This document shows positions 50,030 to 60,372 of a stretch of 64,000 nucleotides of DNA, piece by piece. The stretch's first letter is position 1; each line of letters starts with the position of its first letter. The stretch is from Gonapodya prolifera JEL478. Taxonomy: Eukaryota > Monoblepharomycota > Monoblepharidomycetes > Monoblepharidales > Gonapodyaceae. The notes beneath the pieces were generated by a model. It was not told the origin of the DNA. It did not search any database and saw nothing but the letters and a program-made list of their open reading frames with translations. The position numbers and the translations under genes were made by a program. The stretch lies in the NCBI GenBank assembly GCA_001574975.1, contig KQ965737.1, positions 288,288 through 352,287 on the forward strand, given 5' to 3'.

Positions 50030-52834
50030 TTATTTCCTTCGTCCGCTTGTCCGTGTTTTAGACTTCGGCGTTTGCCTGGCACTTCGTCGTACCGTTGGCT
50101 TATCTTCTAAATCGCCGTCTTCGTCCCAGTCAAAATCTAAATCGTCCCGATCAGCATTTGCCCCAATACTAACTTTTTGTGCTTCCCTCTCCCGATCCTC
50201 TCGAGATTTTTCGTTGCGTTGTTCCCATTCACGTCGCTTTGCCTCATCCATCCGACGACGTGATTCGGGGTATGCACCACCACCATCGCCACCATTCTCC
50301 AAGTCGGCAAGCTCCGATTCGAGAAGCGCGATGATGTCTTGACTATCAATTTCTCGAGTCCGCAAATGTGTGATGTAATCGTGGGCTTAAAATAGAATAA
50401 TTGTCAATGAGCTCGTAAGTTAGCTGTTCAACGAGAACAATGTGCTCACTCTTTCTCAGAATGTAGACTTTGCTTGGGTTCTTCTCTCCAGCTAGGCTCT
50501 CGCTAGGAAGTGCATCTTTAAGACGCTCGAAGCAGTCACGCAAGGAGTCTCGTCGCCTTTGCTCCGCAACTTTGTGGGTGACTTTCCGAACGTCTCCACT
50601 GGGACCACCATCCGACAGTGGGAGGAGGCCAACGCTTGAGCGTAGATAGGAGTTCACCTTTGAAGTAACACCAGTATAAGTTCTGAAGCACTCACTCAAA
50701 AACTCCGTCTGATATAACAAATCGCTGCTTCTGTTGTGAATCACCGTTTGCTAGGAAGGGCGGAGTTAGATGGCAGTGTTGAAACATTCCAAAGTACCCA
50801 CATCCAGCAGATGCAAGCTCTGTATCTTCTCCTTGAAGTTCATGGGAAAAGTTCATTAGCGTGGACGGAGTTGCAGGTACTATTGACGATTGGAAATGAG
50901 GGGCCTTATTATCCACGTCAGAAGTTGGATTCATCGATTCTGAAGAAACAATCATATGCTGCTGAGTGTTGCCTGATGCTGGAGCTGGCTCTGACCGAGT
51001 GGGACGAAGTTGCGGTGATATATGAAAGAGCACGGGTTGGTGCCGTGGTGATTTTTGAAACTGGCTCTGTGATCGCGCACGCGCCAAATTGCGGGGAACA
51101 GGTGTGAAAACAAGCGGCGCGGCAGTTGGGAGGAATGACTCGGGTTGTTGGAAGGCGGGAACAGTCGACAGAGATTGGGCGTGAGATTGCGGCTGAAAAC
51201 GAGGGCTCGACGATGGTTGCAGTTGTTGGTTCGAAGGTGGTACTGGTTGCCCTCCTATCTCTTGTTGACGGAGGATTGAAGCGGGTGTTAAAGGAACCTT
51301 GAAGGGAGAGCCTGCTCGATAGATTTGCATTCCGACAAGTGCCCTTGGATCAGCTATTTGTTCGCCGGCAAAGTTGGAGGCTGCAATGGGCAATGTCAAA
51401 GAAGGATTCGGCGCCTCCACAGTGGTCTCTCCCGCTGGACCTCTAGGCGAAGCTAATCCCAATGTTGTAGAGACAGTGGCGGAATCAACTATTGAACGAT
51501 TGAGCGAAACACGGGAGGAAGTTCGAGAGATTGGTTGATGACTGAAGGAGGCACCATCGGACGGCGTTTTTCTCTTTGCGGGAACTATTTGAGGTGACGA
51601 AGGCTGAGATGTCGGGAAGGGGTTGGGAGGAGAGCCCAAAGAGCTTCCTCTACCCCGGACACCATGCAGGGAAGGTTGCATTCGCGGAGATCGCAGTGGG
51701 GTGGGAACAAAAGCCATCGAGTTAATGGCACTCAAAGGGATTGCTTCTGTTGTGGCATTAAGTGCTTGTTGAAACATTGGAATCCCCACGTGAGAGAATG
51801 AATCCCGAGAATTGTTTTGGTTTGCGCCGTCAATCGGATCAATTTGCATTTGAGAAGATCCAGCGTCCACGCTTGTCATTATCTGAGGCTGTTGCGACAA
51901 TTGCTGGACGAGGGCAATGTTGTTGGATGCTGTGATGTGTTGCAGAAGTTGTTCCCCGTTCGACAATTGTTCTGCTTGCTTCTGTCCCAAGCGCTGAAGA
52001 ATTGCCATTTCTTCTTCCTGAAGACGTTCGTTCTCACGCTGCAGCTGCGCAAGAAGTTGCTGGTGGCGTGAACGCTGCTCTTGAATCTTTTGTAGGCTGA
52101 CATATTCTGGATCCAAAGGCGCTTCGAAATTCCCCGCAAATGTCACGGATGGAGTGGAGGAAAGGCCCAGGATGCCTGAAGCGAGTAGTGGGGAGCTGAC
52201 TGGTGGCACCCACGTATTCTCCATGACTGGTGGCAGTGCGGGGGATGTCAGTGGTGTGAAGTAGAAGTCAGTGATTTGCAAACGACGGAGGTCCAGAGAC
52301 GGAGTGAGGGACGTAGAGGTGGAAATGTGGTTGACCTAGTCATCCAATTCCCATCAGGTGTTTGTGTGGTGCATTCCGTGTTCTCCTACACACCTGGTTG
52401 TGATCCTCCTCGACTGGATCGCATATAATGCCACTGAGAAGGTAAATGCAAGATGGAATTGGACGTCCCACGTTAGATTTGGAAACCAAAAGCCAGCAAG
52501 AGGTTCAAAATGACAGGGTTGAGAAGGAGAACGAAGCAGTCTCATCATCGCAGACCGACCTATCCGGTTCCATCGCTTGCCGTGCTCCACCCTGTTTCAA
52601 CTTTGACTTTTCAGAGCGTTGATTTCTCGACTGATTGCCCGATCCAATACCGTGAGTCTCGACAAAGTTTGGTCGGAACCGTCCATCCGGCTCAGAGCCG
52701 GTTGCGCCAGCGAGCTGCAGGATTCCTTGCGCAAATGTCTCTGATATGCTTCCATCTTCAGCTAGAAAGACATCTCCTGGCGATCCGTACGTGGAGTCTC
52801 CAGTAGACTTTGGTGTCGTTGGAAGGAAAGACAT
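50030..52834 (-). CDS. Max/Mlx-like basic helix-loop-helix transcription factor
   Basis: ATG 52832-52834 gives MSFLPTTPKSTGDSTYGSPG. After an unresolved intron region (about 52330-52640) comes LTPSLDLRRLQITDFYFTPL, then a coiled coil (QRSRHQQLLAQLQRENERLQ) and a long Gln/Ser/Pro-rich region. The bHLH follows: VTHKVAEQRRRDSLRDCFER, LKDALP, loop, and helix 2 SKVYILRKAHDYITHLR. The basic region has the His-Glu-Arg spacing that reads CACGTG E-boxes, as in Max. A short zipper-like helix follows (IDSQDIIALLESELADLENG), then an acidic stretch and a basic Arg/Lys tail to the stop at 50030. Targets cannot be told from sequence. Confidence 0.82.
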
Positions 52835-53045
52835 CTTTTGCTATATCTCTGGCGGATCACCTCCAGCACGGTCCAACGAGCGCCCGGAGAAATATCCCAA
52901 GCGTTCCTGTCGGCTTGGGTGTGCGAAGTTTCGGAACAATCCGTCAGGTTTAGCAGTTGGCGCCCTCACTCCAATAGTTCAATACTACTAAAATCCAACA
53001 CATAACAGCAAACTTTGACAAAAACGAACTATTAGACACCAAACT

Positions 53046-53964
53046 CTACGCATCTTCCTCTTCGTCGTCATCCTCTTCGATTTCATCAAGGTTTTCAGGA
53101 TCAAATTCATCGCGGATTTCTTCTTCGGATTTGTCTGCACAAAGGAATGCAGTTCAACCATTTACGCGGGCTTATTCCTTGAAGGTCGAACTCACTATTT
53201 ATACGTGCGGCGAATATCTCAGCAGCCATGTGCCCTGCGGCGGGAATTTCGAGTACTTGGGTTGCAACCTTTCCAAATAGCCAAAGGGTTTTCCCCGCGG
53301 GATGAGCGAAATATCGTTCAAAAAAACTGCACCATCAAGAATTGCATGAGTTCGTCGTTGTCGAGGTCCTCGTATTGGGCATCCCGTTCAGGATCCGACT
53401 TAACGGCGAAGGAATCTTAATCAACCGTATGATCACATAAGAGCACAGACGTCATGGTTTTTACCTTAAACGTCTGCAGTATCGTCGAAGGATTGATTTT
53501 ATAATAAAACGGGGTTCTAAGAAACACCTGCACGATGCAATAATACCCACCGATTCGTCATACGGTCCATCATTTTCGTGCTCTTTCAGGTAGCCAAGCA
53601 CTATACATGAGTGAAGAATAGCAAAATTCCAATGTAGGCGGTCAAATCAACTGAAAATAATATCACAAGCCAATTCACTCAATCGCGCACCCTTCTCGAG
53701 GATATCCGGCGTACAGTGTTTCACTTCAAAGTCTACGTGGTTCAATCCTTTGGGGCTGGAGTTGACCCGCTCTTCGACGAAAGATCGCACAGTCGTCGAT
53801 GGAACGAGGAGTTTGAAGGGAACCGTGAATGACGAGCCGTCAAGTGTCTTTAATGTTACTGAAAGCGAGGACGTGGATCCAGCATCAGCAAGTACGGCGG
53901 TGGGCATTTCAAGAGTAAAATTAGGGAGAAATGAGATGGTTTGATCGCTTGTAGTGGCTTGCAT
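53046..53964 (-). CDS. Divergent SKP1-like (BTB/POZ fold) protein
   Basis: SKP1 links F-box proteins to cullin in SCF ubiquitin ligases. ATG 53962-53964 starts a roughly 35-residue extension, then the SKP1/elongin C-like strand pattern VTLKTLDGSSFTVPFKLL, HVDFEVKHCTPDILEK and, after an intron, VLGYLKEHENDGPYDE. A further exon has SDPERDAQYEDLDNDELMQF, then VATQVLEIPAAGHMAAEIFA, matching the SKP1 ANYLDI/LLDLTC helices, and KSEEEIRDEFDPENLDEI, matching KTPEEIRKTFNI. The canonical C-terminal F-box contact segment (DFTPEEEEQVRKEN...W) is replaced by a purely acidic tail ending EEEDA-stop. A diverged paralogue is likely. Confidence 0.7.
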
Positions 53965-54246
53965 TGGCGGCGGCCTGCCACTGACAGGCTAAAACCAACA
54001 CTCTTTTTCATCCTTTCCTGGGGTACCTCGAGGAATTCCACAGAAGTCGTTTATAACTGTGTGCGTGTTACTTGTTACTTCAAAGGGGCGTCAAGAGGGT
54101 GGGCAAGTGTCTTCAATACATAAATTTTCTTAGCGTTTTCGACATCGAAATATGGCTTTGTTGCAATTGTTTTCAGAGTGAAAGTTCAGAATACATCATG
54201 CAACAATACTGCGCCTCAACTGCGGTCCATGGGAACTAGTTCTTGA

Positions 54247-56083
54247 ATGGCGTTTCTATTCCGCCGGGTGAGTAGCCTGGAATAGTCATGCGGACTCCTT
54301 ATTCATTCAAATGAAATGCTGGCGAAACTGACGCAGCCATCGACCCCTACGGGAATGGAGGACGGTTGAACCTTCGAGTCGGGTTAAAAATGTTGGAGCT
54401 TTTTCCAAACCATCGTTACTAATAAGACTATGCCTTGCCATGTGCTCGTGCTCTCCCGATGCCGATCGCTCCACCTCAGCAGCAGTCTAAAGGTGAGGAA
54501 ACAATAGCCACGTGAATGCACCCCGGAGACAACTCGACAGCAACCCCATGTTTTCGGCAGACAGCGGCAGCAATTTTGAGGAACAGCTAGGCGAGCTTGA
54601 TACTCGGATACGCCGGGCAGAAATCGCTCTGTCGGAACTTCGACTTCAGCGTCAGACAGTCATTTCGCAGTGGCATCTCTATTCCATAGGAGTTTGGGCA
54701 GCGTATCTAACATGGTTTGTGCTTTATGGATGGGGCGCGGGGAACATGGACACGACTAAGATGGGTGAAATAGCGGCGATTCCTGGCGCGGCGGTGGTGT
54801 TAGTACTTCCTGTTTGCACAGGATCGAATGGGGGATCGTTATCCGTAATTTATGATACACACCCTCCTTCTGACAGAATATACTACGTTGGCGTTCTGAT
54901 TTCAGGATTCTACATCAGGCGGCAACAATTTGAAGGTGAGTCTCGTCACATTCCATAAGCAACTGATATTAAATTCACTTGTTTTCGACGAAAAGAGTCG
55001 AATTTGGACGTGCTTAAGAGAAAAAAGAAGGAGAAGGCATGTTCTTGGTCGGGGTCATCGGTGGACGGCGCCATGTGACACATCCTATTTTCAGGTGGAG
55101 GAACTCAAAAAGATGACCAAGTTTTACGAAACCCAACGTCTACTTGAAAAATACGACGAAAACGCGGCTCGGAATGCCGCGCTCGCAAACCAAGATGTGA
55201 GTAGAGGACGTTTTATCGATGTGCGTGTCCCTCATTTAATCAGAGGGCGTTTAGGAATTACATCCCCCTGGGCATTCCTCCCAACGTCGTAGCCCGAGCA
55301 ATCAGCGCCACCCCAGCGCTGCTCGAAATGATGGGCCCCGGCAGCCCAACGTCGATCAAGCAGGTTCATCCATGCAACCGGGCGGCTCCCCCAATCGCCC
55401 CCAAGTTCACGGATTTCCGGCCCAGCAGTCAACCCCGGTAGCGCCAAACAACCCGCCGCTATTGTCCGACTCGCAGTACGCCGCGCTCGCGGCCCAATTA
55501 CCCCCCGAATCGCGCCCGGACACACCTGCGGTTGACACGCTGCACGGGAGCCTCGCTCCTGGCCCGTACGACAGCGGCTACAACCTGGCGCTCGGCCCGC
55601 GGCCGTGGTTTGATCGGATTTTTGACGCCATTATTGGCGACCACCTCGACGGGCCCAACAACAAATACGCGCTGATTTGTACTCGGTGTCACGTGCATAA
55701 CGGACTTGCTTCGCCGCTGGAGTTCGAGTCGATAGGTCAGTTGAGGGTAGGAAGGGTCTGCTACGCGCGGTTGACGCGGTTGACCATGGGCTAATACACA
55801 TTTTGTGTCATTAGAGTTCTTCTGCCGAAGTTGCGGACACTTTAATTCTCGTCGATTGACCAGCAGAGCTGATAGCAGCTCGTCTGCATTCGGGGAACAG
55901 GCCGCTACTTCAAACACGCCGCCATCCGAGTCTGCGGCGAACCCCGCTCGCATGCCCCATACCTCTGCAATACCACCCGAATCGGCCTCGAGCACAGCCA
56001 GAAGTAACTCTCCCGCACGGACGGCGGAGGGAGAAGTCAAGTCTGTGGAGCAGTTGGACTTTTCTACAGCGAGAACGGAATGA
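54247..56083 (+). CDS. LNP1: Lunapark (Lnp) ER three-way-junction protein
   Basis: Stabilises three-way junctions of the tubular ER. ATG 54247 gives MAFLFRRPSTPTGMED, spliced (intron about 54366-54562) to FEEQLGELDTRIRRAEIALS and two membrane segments (WHLYSIGVWAAYLTWFVLYG and a second around AAIPGAAVVLVL with YYVGVLISGFYIRR). A coiled coil follows (VEELKKMTKFYETQRLLEKY). The zinc ribbon is YALICTRCHVHNGLA with FFCRSCGHFN, after DRIFDAIIGDHLDGPNN. A Ser/Pro-rich cytosolic tail ends ARTE-stop at about 56083. Order and motifs match human LNPK. Confidence 0.93.
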
Positions 56084-56242
56084 GATGAGAAGACCGAGGG
56101 TTCGTGACGAGGGTGTCGAGGATTACGTGTGCGACGCAGTGTACACGGTCAGCGCTATCACTCCTGTTGAGCAATTATTGCATTCGAAATATACACGTTG
56201 GAATATGGAAATTTGCACCCGTTAGCGTGTCCCCCCATTATG

Positions 56243-57462
56243 CTATCGTTTTTCAACACCAATCCAGTCCGCGTGCCTTTTGACCAGCTCAGGGATAATC
56301 ACCGACTCGATTTCGACTCCGTCCCTTTGTTCCGCGGGCGTCAGCGTGACGTTGTTGTGCGATTCCCGGGTGACAAACGTGACCGTCCATTTTCGCGTGT
56401 TGAGCAGGTTCCCGATGACCAGTTGGTGACCGTATCGGTCCAGAGATTGTTGCGATTTGGGCACCAGGAGGGCGGGGTCGGTTTCCAACTGTTGTCGTCC
56501 CGTTCGGCGGTCATCACATTTCAACAAAAATGCGTCATCGAGGAAAACTTGCTCGCGACCAACATACCTTGAAAGAAACAATGTAGCCAGAGGGTGCCCA
56601 GTCCTTGACGAGCGGCTTGAGGAATTTTGGAACTTGCTCGAGGACCATGGTGAGGGCGCCCTCTCTGCTCTGAATTTTATGCTCCACCATGCGCGCCTTG
56701 GGGACGAAGAAGTCCGAGACCGCCGCTGCAAGGTAAAACATGCCGCGTCGGCCCAACAGGGTTCCCATGATTTTGCAGATTTGGTGCAGGTACAGCAGGT
56801 ATTGTTGCACCGTCGTGTAGTCCAACATGAGAAGGAGGTGTTGATCTTTCGCCTGGCAGCGTAGTGAGTGTTGAAGGAGTAAACACACGACCTTCATTTG
56901 TCGGCAGTTGCAGCAGTTCACCTTTCGGTATTTGAGGAGCACGTCTATCATGGCCGACTCGTACTCGGGATCAACGTGGACTTTGGGAGATTGTTCTGGT
57001 GATGGCAATTTCGCTTCTCCACTCTGGCCATTTGTTGTCATGTAATCTAGGAAGCAGTTCTTGGAATGCGAGTAGTGCCGAGAGTAAGGTTGCAGGGAGT
57101 ACTGTCTGTGGAGAAAGATGACGGCGTACCCAGCGTCGAGGAAGTACTCTGCCGACGTTGCACCGCGTGTTCCGGCACTAAAGTTGTCCACGAATCGGAC
57201 GGTGTTGGCCTCAAGAGGAACGGTCGTTCCGCCCGACTGAGGCGCCGATTCCAAGTTTGTGATTATGATTACGAGTCTCCGCACAGAAATGCAACAGCAG
57301 AGCGCTCACAGTCACCAGGACAACCCGTCTGCCTTCAACGGCACTGTGCCTCGAGATGAACTCGGACACCTTCGCTTGCACCTCCGGCAGCTGATTCCAC
57401 ATTGATTCCGAGACTTCGTCTCTAAACCATTTTTCACTATCGATTGCAGGTTCTGTTCCCAT
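56243..57462 (-). CDS. CAB2: Phosphopantothenate-cysteine ligase (PPCS), coenzyme A biosynthesis
   Basis: Joins 4'-phosphopantothenate and cysteine, the second step of CoA synthesis. ATG 57460-57462 starts [20 protein letters not shown]; exon 1 ends EGRRVVLVT and is spliced to [20 protein letters not shown] with [20 protein letters not shown], the nucleotide-binding signature of the family. Later exons carry [20 protein letters not shown] and [20 protein letters not shown]. The end is [15 protein letters not shown] and VEKR-stop at 56243-56245. Eukaryotic PPCS uses ATP or CTP depending on lineage. Confidence 0.93.
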
Positions 57463-57546
57463 CGGATCGTTCTTTGATGTTCAAATGAGTGACCAAAGCA
57501 ACTTCCACTCCGATTCCGATTCCCCCCATCTTCACAAGAGGAGGTC
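57463..57546. promoter_or_regulatory. 84-bp divergent region between PPCS and Atl1-like genes
   Basis: The start codons of PPCS (minus) and the alkyltransferase-like gene (plus) are 84 bases apart, so the promoters are shared or overlap. No recognisable element. Confidence 0.4.
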
Positions 57547-57965
57547 ATGGCCGAGTACGAGGACTTCCGAAGGAAAGTTCTCGCGGCCATTCGTCAAATC
57601 CCCGAGGGAAAAGTCACGACGTACGGTCACGTCGCAAAACTCGTGGGGAAACCAAAACACTCGCGGCACGTCGGGGCGATCCTTCGCACTCTCACCAGAG
57701 CCGAGGAGGGCGACGTGCCCTGGCAGCGTGTCATCAATCATCGCGGCCGGGTGTCGCTGAGGGATCCCAGGTGAAGACGTCGTTTGTCGCGTTGATTTGT
57801 GATCGTGCCCAGTCACACGCACTTCTTTTTAGGGATTCTGTACGCAGACAGGCGGAAATACTCCAAGCAGAGGGCGTTGAAATCCACCAGGACGAATGGC
57901 TGCAGTGGACGGTGTCGCTCCGACGGCATGGATGGTTTCCAGAAGCCCGCGATATTCGCCTGTGA
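57547..57965 (+). CDS. ATL1: Alkyltransferase-like protein (Atl1 type)
   Basis: Non-enzymatic MGMT relative that binds O6-alkylguanine and channels it to nucleotide excision repair. ATG 57547 starts MAEYEDFRRKVLAAIRQIPE, then GKVTTYGHVAKLVGKPKHSR and HVGAILRTL. The active-site PCHRV of alkyltransferases is PWQRVINHRG here, with Trp replacing the acceptor Cys, exactly the Atl signature. An intron (about 57773-57833) joins DPR to DSVRRQAEILQAEGVEI. The end RHGWFPEARDIRL-stop has the W/F aromatic segment seen in S. pombe Atl1. About 115 residues, normal for the family. Confidence 0.93.
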
Positions 57966-58094
57966 TTGCATTTGTATGCTCGGACGTTTGTATGTTATCG
58001 TGCAACCCAAGCACTCATCGGGCGAGGACAACGTCCCATGTGACGTGTCACATCTCGCACTGGAGTGAGGTTTACCGAACAAATGCGGAGCGTC

Positions 58095-58913
58095 TCAAGG
58101 CACAGTGGTACTGGACGAGAATGAAGGACGGAAATCTTGAGTGAAGTGTGGAAGTAGCAGTTGGAAGGTTGATACAAGAGTTTTGTGTTGTAATGTGATC
58201 ACCACCCTTCTCAAAGCTACACATAAGTTTTGTTGTATGCTCTGCAAGCCTGGTTTCTCGGATACGTTCATCACTTGAAGTGGCCAGTAGCACATAATCA
58301 AGGTGAAACTGGGATACGACGGCCGCGTATCAAAAAGACCATGCAAGTCCATCTGAACAACGACCACACCTTCCAAGAGCCCATTAGCAGCACGTCTTGC
58401 ATGAGTCGCACGGGCGAAACGGGTTGGCAGGTGGTACCCAATGCCACCACGCAGTTGTGAGAGCGGAGCCCCCACACACACTGAAGCCGTGACTTGCGGG
58501 AGGTTGCGTTTCGAGGTGGCAGAGAACGGTCTTATCTCCCCGCCCTGCTCCTTATTCTCCTTCCAGTTCCTAGCACAGGTCGCTAGAAGGCTCGGTGTGG
58601 TTCGGTCATGCTTCCAAGTCCAACGTGCCAGCAAGCACGGTTCGTCATACCCCGAGACTTGGAATGGTGTTGAGGGGACGTTGTACTTGGAGGTATATTC
58701 ATTCCACATTGCGCAAGTCGCGTTGGACGAGGCGGCGTACTGCAATGGTGGAACCAAGGAGTCATCTTCAATGACTACTACCTGCATCACATCGGAGGTA
58801 GGGAGGCGCACTGCGGTGCCAAAACGGTGCGCGACATGTCGGCAAGGCGGTGGTCGAAAATCTGAACCGCAAGTGGCTGTTGAAGTTTTCCAAATGCATT
58901 GGTTGGGTTTCAT
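58095..58913 (-). CDS. Intronless ORF of 272 residues, unrecognised
   Basis: An uninterrupted minus-strand frame from ATG 58911-58913 to the stop at 58095, fitting the gap between the Atl1-like stop and the next minus-strand material. Residues include VVVIEDDSLVPPLQYAASSN and LLEGVVVVQMDLHGLF. Cys, His, Arg and Ser are unusually common, no domain is visible, and the plus strand is open over 58441-58923 as well, so this may be a chance frame. Confidence 0.25.
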   Translation of the reverse strand: MKPNQCIWKTSTATCGSDFRPPPCRHVAHRFGTAVRLPTSDVMQVVVIEDDSLVPPLQYAASSNATCAMWNEYTSKYNVPSTPFQVSGYDEPCLLARWTWKHDRTTPSLLATCARNWKENKEQGGEIRPFSATSKRNLPQVTASVCVGAPLSQLRGGIGYHLPTRFARATHARRAANGLLEGVVVVQMDLHGLFDTRPSYPSFTLIMCYWPLQVMNVSEKPGLQSIQQNLCVALRRVVITLQHKTLVSTFQLLLPHFTQDFRPSFSSSTTVP

Positions 58914-59179
58914 TGTACGATAATGTCTCTTCAGCTTGCTACATATTGATGTACTGAAGGACAAGATGGGGAATGTCTTGTGAGAATTTTCTTCGACTTG
59001 TCTTGATTCGCAAATTGGAGGGTCTTGGATTCACAACACGTAGGTTGATGGAAGCTTGGTGGGATTAGGAGAAGAGCTGATAGAGTACCAGCGAGAGGGC
59101 AAAAGCAATTGAGAATTGCACGTCGCGTTGCTTGGGAGTTGGAGACGGAGAGAACTTGGAGTGTCGCTTTGTTCATCCA

Positions 59180-60055
59180 TCACATACTTCTTGGCTCGAA
59201 CCCAGCGCCGAAAAATGATATCAGGAAGACCATTCCATAGATACATTCCAAAATGGATAGTCCACGATAGAATCCCAAAAGAAACACGAGGTTCGCAGCA
59301 GAGCTCAGATACTTCTCACTTCTCGCTACACCCGATATCCCAATGTCCGTACGAGCCCAGGCGCATAGAAGAGTCTTCTAATATGTGTAGCGTGTCGTAA
59401 TACGAGAGCACGTACGCTGAGCGCTTCAGATTTGGTGATTCAGATGAAATCCCAATCGGGACGCGTTCAGCGACTGTCAAAAGCGAGGAGTGATTATGGC
59501 CAGGACATTTTCATTTGCAGTCGTTTTGCCGTCGTTTGCTCTTGCATGGTGAATGTAGGGACGGATGGACTCTAGTTCGACATGAAAATCAAGTGCCAGT
59601 CAGTGGTTTCATGGCTCATTGACCCCACTCACAGTGAAGTTCTAGGTTCTTTCAGACTCACCATATTCTTGAGACAAGTGACAGTATCAATAACACAGAA
59701 TAGCTTTACAAGAAGAAGCAGCGAATCACGACCCTCTATAAAACTACGACCTTCCGCCCCTTCCGCGGCGTTCCCGTTCACACTTCGATGGAGACAGTTT
59801 TTTCATTGGTTTTTGTGTTTGAAATGGGCGTATCGGCGATTACCGACCCCGCAGGAGCCAATCCCTGCCTGCAGCGACCTCCACCAAGCCCGTATTCGTG
59901 CGCACGATCCGTGGGGTCACCTCCATTCGAAGTCCGTATCCGAGGTGAGGCGGACCGTAGTCTTTCCCCCGTGGAGACCCCAAACAGAGACGCAAGGCCA
60001 GCGCCGACGTTGCTGAGAGTGCGGTAAGGGGATGGAGGTAGTAGCTAGCACCCAT
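59180..60055 (-). CDS. Putative multi-pass membrane protein, exon model tentative
   Basis: ATG 60053-60055 starts MGASYYLHPLTALSATSALA. A first intron joins LRMEAGIGSCGV to EGRDSLLLLVKLFCVIDTVT in frame at GT-AG sites. A later exon gives SAYVLSYYDTLHILEDSSM and YGHWDIG, spliced to SAANLVFLLGFYRGLSILEC with IYGMVFLISFFGAGFEP, clearly hydrophobic. The frame stops at 59180-59182, or continues to about 58931 if a GTATGT intron is removed. The join in the middle (about 59440-59655) is not settled. Three or four membrane spans are likely. Family unknown. Confidence 0.35.
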
Positions 60056-60372
60056 CGAGGCGCGAGAGTGTGGGCTAATGGCGGGGTTTGAGACCGATTT
60101 CCGGTTATTTATCCAACGTTGGTGCACTGGCCATGATGACGTGTCGCGGTTTGTGGTATCGTGTGCGCAGCAGTTATCCGAGGCAGTTGGCGGTGCGGAC
60201 AAAGAGTGTCATAGGAAGAATTCTGTCGAATCGTAATGTTTTGAGAGAACGAAAGAGTGTTCCAAGAAAAACATTGCATATTAGACAGAGCCCGACCGGT
60301 ACAATTCAATGTAACGAATAAAATGGAAGGAGTTCCAGAGATGTCTTTGCACACAACGAGTATCTCATCAAG

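Noticed and set aside
53046-53964. Elongin C as an alternative to SKP1
   Set aside because: The spacing of the final helices and the KSEEEIR segment fit SKP1 better, though the family is the same.
58441-58923. Plus-strand 160-codon open frame
   Set aside because: No domain or splice support; it overlaps a longer minus-strand frame. Kept only as part of the double-open-frame observation.
59880-60055. Resemblance of GIGSCG to a beta-galactosidase C-terminal motif
   Set aside because: The following sequence is hydrophobic and membrane-like, and no other glycosidase motif is present.
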